64,000 bases of DNA from the NCBI RefSeq assembly GCF_900109945.1, contig NZ_FOBX01000015.1:1-64000 (forward strand), given 5' to 3'. This document shows positions 7,508-15,099 of the stretch, piece after piece. The position numbers and the translations under genes are program-made. Within the stretch, counting starts at the first letter, position 1, and each line of letters opens with the position of its first letter. The DNA comes from Bradyrhizobium sp. OK095. Its GTDB lineage: Bacteria > Pseudomonadota > Alphaproteobacteria > Rhizobiales > Xanthobacteraceae. The notes under the pieces are model-generated. The model had not been told where the DNA came from. It saw nothing but the letters and a program-made list of their open reading frames with translations, and ran no database searches.

Positions 7508-8053
7508 GCCCAACAGCTTCTCGGCCGATTTCGCCACGAGCTGCGACCGTTTGCGCGGACCGCGCTCGACGAACAGCAGGCTCTGTCCGAAGATGAAGCA
7601 GTAGAACAGGAAGGCCTGTGCATCGGCCTCCTCGGCCTCGAGGCCGGTCGCGCGATAGAGCTCGGCGACGTGCCTAAGCCGCGCCGCATCCACGCTCGCC
7701 ACCGCCGCCGCCGCGTTCTGGTCCGAGCGGGCCCATTGCCGGATCGCGAGCTCGATCGCCATGCCTTCCGGATTCAGCCGCTCGGAATACAGCTGGATCA
7801 TCGCCTTCAGCCGCTCGCGGGGCGCCTCGCCGTCGAGGCTCGTCTGCTGCGCGATTGACGCTGCGCGTCCCTCCCGCCAGCGTTCCAGCATGGCCTCGAG
7901 CAGCGCGGCGCGGTCGGCGAAGCGGCGGTAGAAGCCGCCCTTGGTGACGCCGAGATTTTTGGCCAGCACCTCGACCCGCACCCCCTCGACCCCTGAGCGC
8001 GCGAGCTCGGTAAACCCTGCCTCGACCCAGACATCGCCCTTGCCGTCGCTCAT
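7505..8053 (-). CDS. TetR/AcrR family transcriptional regulator
   Basis: A 182-residue protein with the N-terminal TetR helix-turn-helix: FTELARSGVEGVRVEVLAKNLGVTKGGFYRRFADRAALLEAM, in which VTKGGFYRRF is the recognition helix. The C-terminal ligand-binding part is all helical. It is divergent from a thioesterase/lrgAB block, and two inverted repeats containing ATACGG/CCGTAT lie in the 101-base gap, so it very probably represses itself and that block. GAGG precedes the ATG. The effector is unknown, though thioesterase neighbours suggest an acyl-CoA or fatty acid. Confidence 0.9.
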   Translation of the reverse strand: MSDGKGDVWVEAGFTELARSGVEGVRVEVLAKNLGVTKGGFYRRFADRAALLEAMLERWREGRAASIAQQTSLDGEAPRERLKAMIQLYSERLNPEGMAIELAIRQWARSDQNAAAAVASVDAARLRHVAELYRATGLEAEEADAQAFLFYCFIFGQSLLFVERGPRKRSQLVAKSAEKLLG

Positions 8054-8076
8054 GAAGGAAGCCTCACCGGTTCTTG

Positions 8077-8090
8077 ATACGGTGCCGTAT
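8077..8090. promoter_or_regulatory. TetR operator candidate 1
   Basis: A perfect inverted repeat, ATACGG-TG-CCGTAT, 24 bases upstream of the tetR start. It shares its half-site with the second palindrome, 35 bp away centre to centre. Confidence 0.65.
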
Positions 8091-8109
8091 TGCTAGCGCG
8101 GCGAGGCCC

Positions 8110-8127
8110 TGATACGCTACCGTATCA
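8110..8127. promoter_or_regulatory. TetR operator candidate 2
   Basis: An inverted repeat, TGATACG-CTAC-CGTATCA (7-bp arms), 27 bases before the ATG of the thioesterase remnant. With the first palindrome it brackets the divergent promoter region, as expected for a TetR repressor controlling both directions. Confidence 0.7.
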
Positions 8128-8154
8128 AAAATCGAAAGGGCAGGGAGAACGGCG

Positions 8155-8310
8155 ATGGAGCAGGAGGCGACCTATCGCGGCACGGTCTATCCGTGGCAGT
8201 GCGAAATCTCGGGCGTGCACATGGACCGTGAGCTGCGAAAGTCCGCGCCGTTCGCCGATGCCATCCGCCAAACCGCCTTGAGGCATCGCACTGAGCGGGC
8301 CGAGGCCTGA
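8155..8310 (+). pseudogene. Thioesterase (4HBT type) with in-frame internal deletion
   Basis: The intact 51-codon frame starts at an ATG preceded by GGGAG. Its first 16 residues, containing TYRGTVYPWQC, match what I recall as the N-terminus of YbgC-like hotdog thioesterases. The rest, CEISGVHMDRELRKSAPF, matches their extreme C-terminus (CELTAVHLD..RKS.PF in my memory). The middle of about 90-100 residues, which forms the hotdog and active site, is absent. The junction falls at TGCGA (8200-8204), which could belong to both sides. It lies directly after the TetR operators and 3 bases before a PaaI-type thioesterase, so the deletion may simply preserve translation of the downstream genes. If the family match is wrong, it is just a small unknown gene. 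Confidence 0.5.
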
Positions 8311-8313
8311 GCC

Positions 8314-8799
8314 GTGCCCCCGTTCGAGCCGAAGAATCCGGGTTATCGTGCGGCGGCCGTTGCCATGTTCGATCGCCAGCCGGCGATGCACGCGCTCGGT
8401 ATCGTGATCGTCCGCCTTGCGCCGGGCGAGGCCGAGCTGGCGATGCTGCATTCGCCTCAATTCACGCAGCAGAACGGTTTTCTCCATGCCGGCATCATCA
8501 CGGCCGGGCTCGACAACGCCTGCGGCGTTGCCGCCTTCACCCTGATGCCGCGCGAGGCCGACATCCTCACCGTCGAATTCAAGACCACGCTGCTCGCACC
8601 CGCCCAGGGCGAGCGCTTCGTCTTCAAGGCCGAAGTCGTCAAGCCGGGCCGGACGCTGACCTTCTGCGAGGCCAGGGCCTTTGCCGAGCACGAGGGCAAG
8701 ACCAGGCTGATCGCCACCATGACCGGAACGTTGATGACGATGCTGCCACGTGAGGCTCCGCAGGCGCCGCGCACGTCCCCCGCGATGCGCGCCGATTGA
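8314..8799 (+). CDS. PaaI family thioesterase (hotdog fold)
   Basis: The 161-residue protein has the single-hotdog signature: FTQQNGFLHAGIITAGLDNACGVAAF with the HxGxxxxxxD catalytic pattern around the hot-dog helix, then ADILTVEFKTTLLAPAQGERFVFKAEVVKPGRTLTFCEARAFA. Such enzymes hydrolyse acyl- or aryl-CoA thioesters in the cytoplasm; the substrate cannot be read from the sequence. It starts at a GTG, 3 bases after the remnant thioesterase frame, and is followed 34 bases later by lrgA. It thus lies in the TetR-controlled block. Confidence 0.87.
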   Translation: MPPFEPKNPGYRAAAVAMFDRQPAMHALGIVIVRLAPGEAELAMLHSPQFTQQNGFLHAGIITAGLDNACGVAAFTLMPREADILTVEFKTTLLAPAQGERFVFKAEVVKPGRTLTFCEARAFAEHEGKTRLIATMTGTLMTMLPREAPQAPRTSPAMRAD

Positions 8800-8833
8800 C
8801 AAGCCTGCCGTCGCATTCCTTGATGCGGCGGTC

Positions 8834-9217
8834 ATGCTCGGAAGTCTTGGTCTCATTTTGCTCTGCCAGTTGATCGGCGAAGTGGTCGTGCACGGTCTCG
8901 GCCTGCCGCTGCCGGGTCCCGTACTCGGTCTGCTGTTGCTCCTGATCCTGCTGCTTGCCCGCGACCGTTTTTCGCTGCTCGCGCGTGGGCCCTTGCGCAA
9001 CGATGGCGTCGAGACGGCGAGCAAGGGCCTGCTGGCGCATCTGTCGCTGCTGTTCGTGCCGGCGGGCGTCGGCGTCGTGCAGAAGCTCGACCTGCTCGCA
9101 TCCCACGGCATCGCCATCGTCCTGGTGCTGGCGCTCTCGGTGGTGGTCACGCTGCTCGCGACCGTGCTGACCTTCCGCCTCGTCAGCCGCCTGTTGAAAC
9201 AACAGGACGCGCGATGA
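8834..9217 (+). CDS. lrgA: CidA/LrgA family holin-like protein
   Basis: A 127-residue membrane protein with four hydrophobic helices and the family motif LPLPGPVLGLLLLLILLL near the N-terminus, then LLAHLSLLFVPAGVGVVQ. LrgA/CidA proteins form holin-like oligomers thought to influence murein hydrolase export or, in plants and some bacteria, glycolate and related organic acid transport with LrgB. The start at 8834 is chosen because the first helix then begins directly; upstream in-frame sequence is the antisense-like tail of the thioesterase gene. It overlaps lrgB by four bases (ATGA), so the two are translationally coupled. Confidence 0.87.
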   Translation: MLGSLGLILLCQLIGEVVVHGLGLPLPGPVLGLLLLLILLLARDRFSLLARGPLRNDGVETASKGLLAHLSLLFVPAGVGVVQKLDLLASHGIAIVLVLALSVVVTLLATVLTFRLVSRLLKQQDAR

Positions 9218-9936
9218 AGGACAATCCGTTCTCGCTCTGGGTCTATCTCTCGCAGTCACCGCTGCTCTGGCTGACCGTGACGCTGCTGGTCTATGCCGGC
9301 ACGGATGCGGTGTCGCTGGCGACGCGGCGGCATCCGTTCGCCAATCCTGTGCTGCATGCGATGTGGATCATCGGTGCGTTCCTGCTTCTGACCGGCACCT
9401 CCTACACGACCTATTTCGCCGGCGCGCAGTTCGTGCATTTCCTGTTGGGGCCTGCGACGGTCGCGCTCGCCGTTCCGCTCTACGAGAACCGCAAGCGCGT
9501 GGTGTCATCCATCGTGCCGATGCTGGTGGCCCTTGTTGCCGGATCGGTCACGGCTGTGGTGTCGGTGGTGCTGCTGGCCGAGTTCGCCGGGCTTCCGCGC
9601 GAAGTGGTCCTGTCGCTGGCGCCGAAATCGGTCACGGCCGGTGTTGCCATGGGCATCGCCGAATCCCTGCACGCCGATCCCTCGCTGGCGGCGGTCTCCG
9701 TTATCCTCACCGGCATCATGGGCGCGATTATCGTGACGCCGCTGATGAACCGGACCGGCGTCACCGATTACCGCGCGCGCGGCTTTGCCGCCGGTCTTGC
9801 GGCGCACGGCATAGGGACTGCCAGGGCGTTTCAGGTCGACGAGATCGCCGGGGTCTTTTCCGGTATCGCCATGAGCCTGAATGCTTTGGTGACCTCGTTC
9901 CTGGTCCCGCTGGCGGTCACGCTGCTGGTGCGATGA
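9214..9936 (+). CDS. lrgB: LrgB family membrane protein
   Basis: The 240-residue protein has about seven membrane segments and the LrgB signatures: VPLYENRKRV, then LAPKSVTAGVAMGIAESLHADPSLAAVSVILTG with the conserved PKSVT..A motif, and GFAAGLAAHGIGTARAF. It forms a pair with LrgA, the gene order seen throughout bacteria. Its ATG overlaps the lrgA stop. The pair is linked to cell-wall or programmed-death control in staphylococci and to small organic acid export in plants and some bacteria; either could apply here. The next gene (DsbA-like) starts 89 bases further on. Confidence 0.9.
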   Translation: MKDNPFSLWVYLSQSPLLWLTVTLLVYAGTDAVSLATRRHPFANPVLHAMWIIGAFLLLTGTSYTTYFAGAQFVHFLLGPATVALAVPLYENRKRVVSSIVPMLVALVAGSVTAVVSVVLLAEFAGLPREVVLSLAPKSVTAGVAMGIAESLHADPSLAAVSVILTGIMGAIIVTPLMNRTGVTDYRARGFAAGLAAHGIGTARAFQVDEIAGVFSGIAMSLNALVTSFLVPLAVTLLVR

Positions 9937-10025
9937 CATTGCGGCGGCGACACTCTATATGGTCGGTAACAATTCGCAGTCCCGATCCGTATTTTGCGGG
10001 AGATGGGACCGAAACGGGACGAGAT

Positions 10026-10685
10026 ATGACTGTATTTCTGAAGAAGGGCCTTGTGCCGACGCGGCGCGCCGCACTGACGCTGATCGGGGCGGGTGCCTTC
10101 GCCGCGGGCGGGATCACCCTGGCACGCGCCGCCACCGACGATGACGAAGTGCTGACCGAAGCCAAGGTGCTGCGAGACCCCGACGTTCCCGTCGCCGGCA
10201 ATCCCGACGGCAACATCAGCATCATCGAATGGTCCGACTACAATTGTCCCTATTGCCGCAAGCTCGAGCCCGAGCTGCGCCAGGTCATCCAGGACGACGG
10301 CAAGGTGCGGCTGGTGATGAAGGACTGGCCGGTCCTCGGGCCGGTGTCGGTCACGGCGGCCCGGATCGCGCTCGCGGCGAAATATCAGGACAAGTACCAC
10401 AAGGCCCATGACGCCATGATGGGCGTCAGCTCGCGCCTGACCGAGCCGCGTATCGACGAGCTGCTCGCGGCTGCCGGCGTCGACATGGACCGGCTGAAGC
10501 GCGATCTCACCGACCATGCCAAGGACATCGACGCGGTCCTCAAGCGCAACAACGAGCAGGCCGAAGCCTTCGGCTTCCGCGGCACGCCGTCGTTCATCGT
10601 CGGCAAGTACCGCGTGCCCGGCGTGCTCAGCATGGCCGAGTTTGAGCAGGTCATTGCGGACGCCCGCAAAGCCAAGATGAACTGA
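10026..10685 (+). CDS. DsbA family thioredoxin-fold oxidoreductase
   Basis: The 219-residue precursor has a Tat-like or Sec signal, with twin Arg at TRRAALTLIGAGAFAAGG (12-29) and cleavage near ARA (35). The thioredoxin fold follows, with ISIIEWSDYNCPYCRKLEPEL giving the active-site Cys74-Pro-Tyr-Cys77, the inserted helical domain, and the cis-Pro loop at FRGTPSFIVG. CPYC is typical of DsbA/DsbG-like periplasmic enzymes of the Com1/DsbA group. The start at 10026 is preceded by GGGACGAG. DsbB at 3469 is a likely redox partner. A terminator follows at 10715. Confidence 0.88.
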   Translation: MTVFLKKGLVPTRRAALTLIGAGAFAAGGITLARAATDDDEVLTEAKVLRDPDVPVAGNPDGNISIIEWSDYNCPYCRKLEPELRQVIQDDGKVRLVMKDWPVLGPVSVTAARIALAAKYQDKYHKAHDAMMGVSSRLTEPRIDELLAAAGVDMDRLKRDLTDHAKDIDAVLKRNNEQAEAFGFRGTPSFIVGKYRVPGVLSMAEFEQVIADARKAKMN

Positions 10686-10714
10686 CGCCAACCGCCTCCA
10701 TCGTGCTCAGCACG

Positions 10715-10756
10715 AAGGCGCCGCCGCGGACCCGCGACGGCGCCTTGTTCATGTTT
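10715..10756 (+). terminator. Likely Rho-independent terminator of the DsbA-like gene
   Basis: A perfect 9-bp stem AAGGCGCCG/CGGCGCCTT (10715-10723 with 10738-10746) with a 14-base GC-rich loop is followed by TTGTTCATGTTT. The T-run is broken, so efficiency may be moderate. Confidence 0.6.
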
Positions 10757-10768
10757 GGCCGGTCGAAA

Positions 10769-10975
10769 TTATTTCGACGAAATCCGGACCCAGTCCTTGT
10801 GCGCGCGATCTTGCAGCGCATTCCAGTCGGCCTTCGCGACATCCCAGTTCACGATGGTGCGATTGGCGGTCGCGACCTCGCCGTTGGCGACTGAGGACGT
10901 CTGCATGGAGTCATAGACATACACGCCGCAGCCGAGCAGCAGCGCACCCAAGATCATTCCAAAAAAAGTCTGCAT
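10769..10975 (-). CDS. Small single-span membrane protein
   Basis: The 68-residue product opens with one hydrophobic helix (MQTFFGMILGALLLGCGVYVYD), followed by a polar tail ending WNALQDRAHKDWVRISSK. The membrane start contains LLLGCG, which is reminiscent of but not a standard lipobox. GGAGG lies 7 bases before the ATG at 10975, so this start is preferred to 11041. The Trp-rich tail (VNWDVAKADWNAL) probably sits in the periplasm or cytoplasm next to the membrane. Family not recognised. Confidence 0.6.
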   Translation of the reverse strand: MQTFFGMILGALLLGCGVYVYDSMQTSSVANGEVATANRTIVNWDVAKADWNALQDRAHKDWVRISSK

Positions 10976-11056
10976 CGCGAACCTCCGGTGACGGCTGATA
11001 ACGTCGGCACGGCGCGATGGTTCCGCGGCCATGCGGCGCATCTAAGGACAGGTTGT

Positions 11057-12127
11057 TCATTTTCCATTCAGCCACGCCAGCAGCTCCGCGTTGATCTCGC
11101 GCGGATAGGTGTGGCTGAGATCGTCGATCTCGCGATAAATGACGTCGGCGCCGGCGGCGGAGAGCGCAGCTTGTGTTTGCCGCGCGGTCTGCACCGGAAA
11201 CATCCAGTCGAGCTTGCCGTGAGTGATGAAGATGGGCAGGCCCTTGAGGCGCGCGGCATCCGCCATCTCCGCCATCAGCGGATGGAAGGTCGCCGACACC
11301 GGCGCGAGATGCGTGAAGGGCGAGGCGCCGTCGAGGCCGGAGACATAGCTGAAGGTGCCGCCATCGCTCATGCCGGTTAGCAGCATGCGCGAGGTATCGA
11401 CCGTCCAGCGGCTGCGCACGGTTTCGAGGATGCGCATCAGGTTCGGCGTGTCGGCGTCATCGCCCATCAGCGCCCAGGTCGGACCGGTCGCAGTCGGTGC
11501 CACCAGGATCGCACCAAAACTGCGGGCATCGCGCAGCCAGCTCCACAGGAAGCCGCGGCCGTTGCCGCTGCCGCCATGCAGCGCCATCACCAGCGGCATG
11601 GCGCGATCGGGCGAATAATATTCGGGGACATAGACCGAGAAGCCGCCGCGGCTGCCGGGCTCGTTGTGGTCGTGGAAGATGCCGGTATCTTCGCTCGCGC
11701 CCGTTCCCAGTCGGGCCAGCAGATCCGCGTTCTCGCGATTGGCGGCGTTGAGAAAGAAGCTGCTCACGGGTGGAAACTGCACGGCCAGCGGATAGAGTGC
11801 CTCCTGCGCGCGCGGGACGTGGCGCAGCGCGCGGAACACGGCGACGAGATCGCCATTGCCGCGCTCGACCTCGCGAATGCCGGCAAAGGCGGCGAGCGTC
11901 TCGTTGCAGGCACCGTCGAGCCGGCTGCGCAAGCCGGCGAATTGTTCGGGCCATTCGCCGATCGCTGCGCGTGCGGCTTGTAGCGCCTCGTCCGGCGCGC
12001 CGATCGCATTCATCACCGATGCGAAGGCCGGCGGATGCAGATGCCGGGCGAAGAAGCCGAGCGCTTCCAGCGCGTTCAGCAGCGGCGGCAGCACCGTCAC
12101 GATGTCGTCAACGACGGCCTCGGTCAT
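11057..12127 (-). CDS. Alpha/beta hydrolase (phospholipase/carboxylesterase type)
   Basis: The 356-residue protein has an N-terminal helical region (1-150) and a C-terminal alpha/beta hydrolase. The oxyanion loop is LVMALHGGSGNGRGFLW. The nucleophile elbow GMSDGG fits GxSxG. The acid is likely the Asp in FITHGKLDWMFPV, and the base His is in DDLSHTYPREI. No signal peptide is seen. The N-terminal helical extension is unusual for simple carboxylesterases and may carry a partner-binding role. It follows the inactive HtrA-like gene by 30 bases on the same strand, so the two are probably one operon. Substrate unknown. Confidence 0.8.
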   Translation of the reverse strand: MTEAVVDDIVTVLPPLLNALEALGFFARHLHPPAFASVMNAIGAPDEALQAARAAIGEWPEQFAGLRSRLDGACNETLAAFAGIREVERGNGDLVAVFRALRHVPRAQEALYPLAVQFPPVSSFFLNAANRENADLLARLGTGASEDTGIFHDHNEPGSRGGFSVYVPEYYSPDRAMPLVMALHGGSGNGRGFLWSWLRDARSFGAILVAPTATGPTWALMGDDADTPNLMRILETVRSRWTVDTSRMLLTGMSDGGTFSYVSGLDGASPFTHLAPVSATFHPLMAEMADAARLKGLPIFITHGKLDWMFPVQTARQTQAALSAAGADVIYREIDDLSHTYPREINAELLAWLNGK

Positions 12128-12157
12128 CGCCGCTTCCCTAGCGTCAGTTCGGTGGTG

Positions 12158-13129
12158 TCAGTGCAGCTTCGGCGCCTTGAGCAGCTTGAAGCGATCGGTC
12201 GAGGTCACCGTGACGTCGAAGGTGACGCCTTCATGATGCACGGTCAGCGGTACGTCGACGCCGGCAGCACCGAGCCCCCACATCTTCTTGTAGAAGCCGG
12301 TCTGGCTCGTGACCTTCTCGCCGTCCACCGCCAGGATGACGTCGCCGGTCTTGAGCTCGGCGCGGGCGGCCGGGCCGTTGGCGGAGATCCCGATCACCAC
12401 CACGCGGTTGTCGATCTCCGTCGAAAAGAGCCCGAGCCACGGGCGCGACGGCTTGTTGACGCGGCCGAACTTGCGCAAATCGTCGAGGATCGGCTTCAAC
12501 AGGTCGATCGGCACGATCATGTTGACGTGCTCGGCCTTGCGTTCGCGTTCGCGCTCCAGCTGGAGCGAGCCGATACCGATTAGCTCGCCGCGCGCGTTGA
12601 GAAGCGCCGTGCCGCCCCAGTTCGGATGCGCGGGATGGGTGAAGACGGCCTCGTCCAGCAGGTACTCCCAATAGCCGGCGAATTCCTGCTTGGCCACGAT
12701 CTGGCTTGCGACCGAGCGCGTGCGCCCGCCGGCGCCGCCGACCACGACGCGGTCGCCGATCTTTGTTTCCGCCGAGTTGCCGAGCGGCAAGGGCTCGACG
12801 TCGAGATGACCGAGCGCCTGCACCAGGCCAAAGCCGGTGACGGAATCAAAACCGAGGGCATGCCCTTCGACGACGCGCCCGTCGGCGAGGTGCAACCATA
12901 CAGATTGCGCCTCGGTGATGAGATAACCGATGGTGAGCACCAGTCCGTCGTCGATCACGACGCCGTTGCCGGCGCGTTCGGTGCCCAGCGTCTCGGCGCT
13001 GAAGGCGTCCGGCGGGATGATGGCGTGCAGGCCGACGACGGATGCGAGCGCACGGTCGAGATCGAAACCGTAATCGCTCGCACGCGGCTGGTTGGCCGGC
13101 GGCACTCTCCATTCGGTCAGGGCGGGCAT
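12158..13129 (-). CDS. HtrA/DegP-like protein lacking the catalytic triad (pseudo-protease) with PDZ domain
   Basis: The 323-residue protein follows the HtrA layout: a chymotrypsin-fold core at 30-215 and a PDZ domain at about 228-315 (WLGLF..ISANGPAARAELKTGDVILAVDGEKV). The core keeps landmarks such as GNGVVIDDGLVLT, PLGNSAETKIGDRVVVGG and TALLNARGELIGIGS. The three catalytic positions differ: the expected His is Tyr69 (LTIGYLI), the expected Asp is Gly99 (SVTGFGLV), and the expected Ser is Trp171 (PNWGGT). No signal peptide is visible, so it is likely cytoplasmic. It should bind but not cut polypeptides. It is cotranscribed with the downstream alpha/beta hydrolase, a possible client or partner. 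Confidence 0.83.
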   Translation of the reverse strand: MPALTEWRVPPANQPRASDYGFDLDRALASVVGLHAIIPPDAFSAETLGTERAGNGVVIDDGLVLTIGYLITEAQSVWLHLADGRVVEGHALGFDSVTGFGLVQALGHLDVEPLPLGNSAETKIGDRVVVGGAGGRTRSVASQIVAKQEFAGYWEYLLDEAVFTHPAHPNWGGTALLNARGELIGIGSLQLERERERKAEHVNMIVPIDLLKPILDDLRKFGRVNKPSRPWLGLFSTEIDNRVVVIGISANGPAARAELKTGDVILAVDGEKVTSQTGFYKKMWGLGAAGVDVPLTVHHEGVTFDVTVTSTDRFKLLKAPKLH

Positions 13130-13419
13130 GGAGTTCTCCTGGCTGAGTGCGTCGCCCCGCTGTGGCTAGCGGAACGAGGCGCGAAGCACCGATAATTTAG
13201 GCCGTAGGAGGCCGTCTTGAAAGCCTCGTTCCCCAACTATTCCGGAGAGCGGCGTATGAAATCTTGGAAAGGCATGGGAACGCCTGCATAGGCGGCAAGC
13301 TGCCGCTGAATTCGGCCGGCACCGACCGCATGGCTGCTGTCCGGCGAGGTGCTAGGCGGGCTGCAATGAAGCTGCTAACCATTGCCGCTTCGTTTGACCA
13401 AGGGATCACGGACCGAAGC

Positions 13420-14838
13420 ATGGACAACCGCAGCGACATCTGGCGTGGCGTCGACACGATCAAGGCGCGTTTCATCGACCTCAGCGACAAGGTCTGGGGC
13501 ATGCCCGAAGTGTGCTATACCGAAGCACGCTCCGCCGCCGAGCATCTCGCCGAATTGCGCCACCAGGGTTTCCGCATCACCGAGAAGGTGGCGGGCATTC
13601 CGACTGCTGTGATGGGCGAATGGGGCGAGGGCGGTCCGGTCATCGCCTACATGGGTGAATATGACGCGCTGCCGGGCCTCAGCCAGGAGGCGGGCGTCGC
13701 CGAGCACCGGCCGGTCGAGACCGGCGGCCATGGCCATGGCTGCGGTCACAATCTGCTCGGCTCTGCCGCGCTGCTCGCCGCAACCGCGATGAAGGACTGG
13801 CTTGCCGAGAACAAGGTGCCGGGCCGCGTGCGCTATTACGGCTGCCCGGCGGAAGAAGGCGGCGCGGCAAAAGCATTCATGGTCCGCTCCGGCTCGTTCG
13901 AGGATGCCGACATCGCGATCACCTGGCACCCGAGCAGCCTATGGGAGGTGGCGGTGACGCCGTCCCTCGCGAACACGCGCGCCGATTTCATCTTCACCGG
14001 CCGCACCTCGCATGCGGCGGCCTCGCCGCATCTCGGCCGTTCCGCGCTCGACGCGGTGGAGCTGATGAATGTCGGCGTGAACTATATGCGCGAGCACATG
14101 CCGAGCGACGCTCGCGTCCACTACGCGGTGCTCGATACCGGCGGCATCGCGCCGAACGTGGTGCAGGCCCACGCGCGGGTGCGCTATTCGATCCGCGCCC
14201 GCGACCTGCCCGGCATGAACGAGCTGGTCGGGCGCGTGAACAAGATTGCGCAGGGCGCAGCCCTGATGACCGAGACCAAGATGGAGATGAAGATCATTTC
14301 CGCGGTCTCCAACATCCTGCCCAATGCTCCCCTGGAGCAGGCGCTGCACCGGGTCATGGAAGAGCTCGGCCCGCCGCATTTCGACGACGCCGACAAGAAC
14401 TTCGCGACCCAGATCCGCGCGACGTTGACCGACAAGGACATCGCCGCGGTCTATTATGCGATCGGCATGGAGCCGACCGATCGGCCGCTGGCCGACTTCC
14501 TGGTGCCGCTCGATGCCAAGCGTAACCCGCAGGTCGGCTCGACCGATGTGGGCGATGTGAGCTGGGTGGTGCCGACCGTGCAGGTTCACGCACCGACGGT
14601 TGCAATCGGTACGCCGTTCCACACCTGGCAGGTGGTGGCGCAGGGCAAGAGCGGACACGCCCACAAGGCGATGGTGCAGGCGGCCAAGGCGATGGCCGGT
14701 ATCGGCATCAAGGCCTTGACGGATCCGGAGCTGATCAAAGCAGCGAAGGCGGACCTTGCGAGGCGGACGGCCAAGACACCTTATGTCTGTCCGCTGCCGG
14801 ACCACGTCGCGCCGCCGCTGAATATGTCCGTGGTGTAG
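13420..14838 (+). CDS. M20 family amidohydrolase (AbgB-like metallopeptidase)
   Basis: The 472-residue enzyme has the M20D metal-site motifs: IAYMGEYDALPGLSQEAG, then GGHGHGCGHNLLGSAALLAA (103-122), and GCPAEEGGAAKAFMV with the catalytic Glu pair. The dimerisation domain follows, with FTGRTSHAAASPHLGRSALDAVELM. AbgB-type enzymes cleave p-aminobenzoyl-glutamate and similar amides using two divalent metals. The start at 13420 begins the folded domain; ATGs at 13366 and 13264 are possible but add non-conserved sequence. It lies 261 bases upstream of a peptide ABC importer on the same strand, so it could process the imported compound in the cytoplasm. Confidence 0.88.
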   Translation: MDNRSDIWRGVDTIKARFIDLSDKVWGMPEVCYTEARSAAEHLAELRHQGFRITEKVAGIPTAVMGEWGEGGPVIAYMGEYDALPGLSQEAGVAEHRPVETGGHGHGCGHNLLGSAALLAATAMKDWLAENKVPGRVRYYGCPAEEGGAAKAFMVRSGSFEDADIAITWHPSSLWEVAVTPSLANTRADFIFTGRTSHAAASPHLGRSALDAVELMNVGVNYMREHMPSDARVHYAVLDTGGIAPNVVQAHARVRYSIRARDLPGMNELVGRVNKIAQGAALMTETKMEMKIISAVSNILPNAPLEQALHRVMEELGPPHFDDADKNFATQIRATLTDKDIAAVYYAIGMEPTDRPLADFLVPLDAKRNPQVGSTDVGDVSWVVPTVQVHAPTVAIGTPFHTWQVVAQGKSGHAHKAMVQAAKAMAGIGIKALTDPELIKAAKADLARRTAKTPYVCPLPDHVAPPLNMSVV

Positions 14839-15099
14839 AATTCCGTCTCGATACTTCGTCTGATCCGGCGAACAAATTTTCCGCAGTGCAACGTGGATTT
14901 CGGCGCGTTTTGACGCCGGATTGCCGAACGCTTGGGCTGCGGAACGCGGTTTTGCCCAACGGACAGCCAGAACACCGTTTGCATACACACGGTCGCAGTT
15001 GACGGGCGGCCTATTCAGTGTGCCATCTACTGCCGAACAAAACCCGGCGGCCGCCTCGCGGTCGCCTGCATCCATACGGGAACCAGACGGGGGACAACC

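Noticed and set aside
9363..10025. N-terminal extension of the DsbA-like protein within the lrgB region
   Set aside because: It is the +1 frame of lrgB; the Tat-like signal begins at 10026 with a ribosome site.
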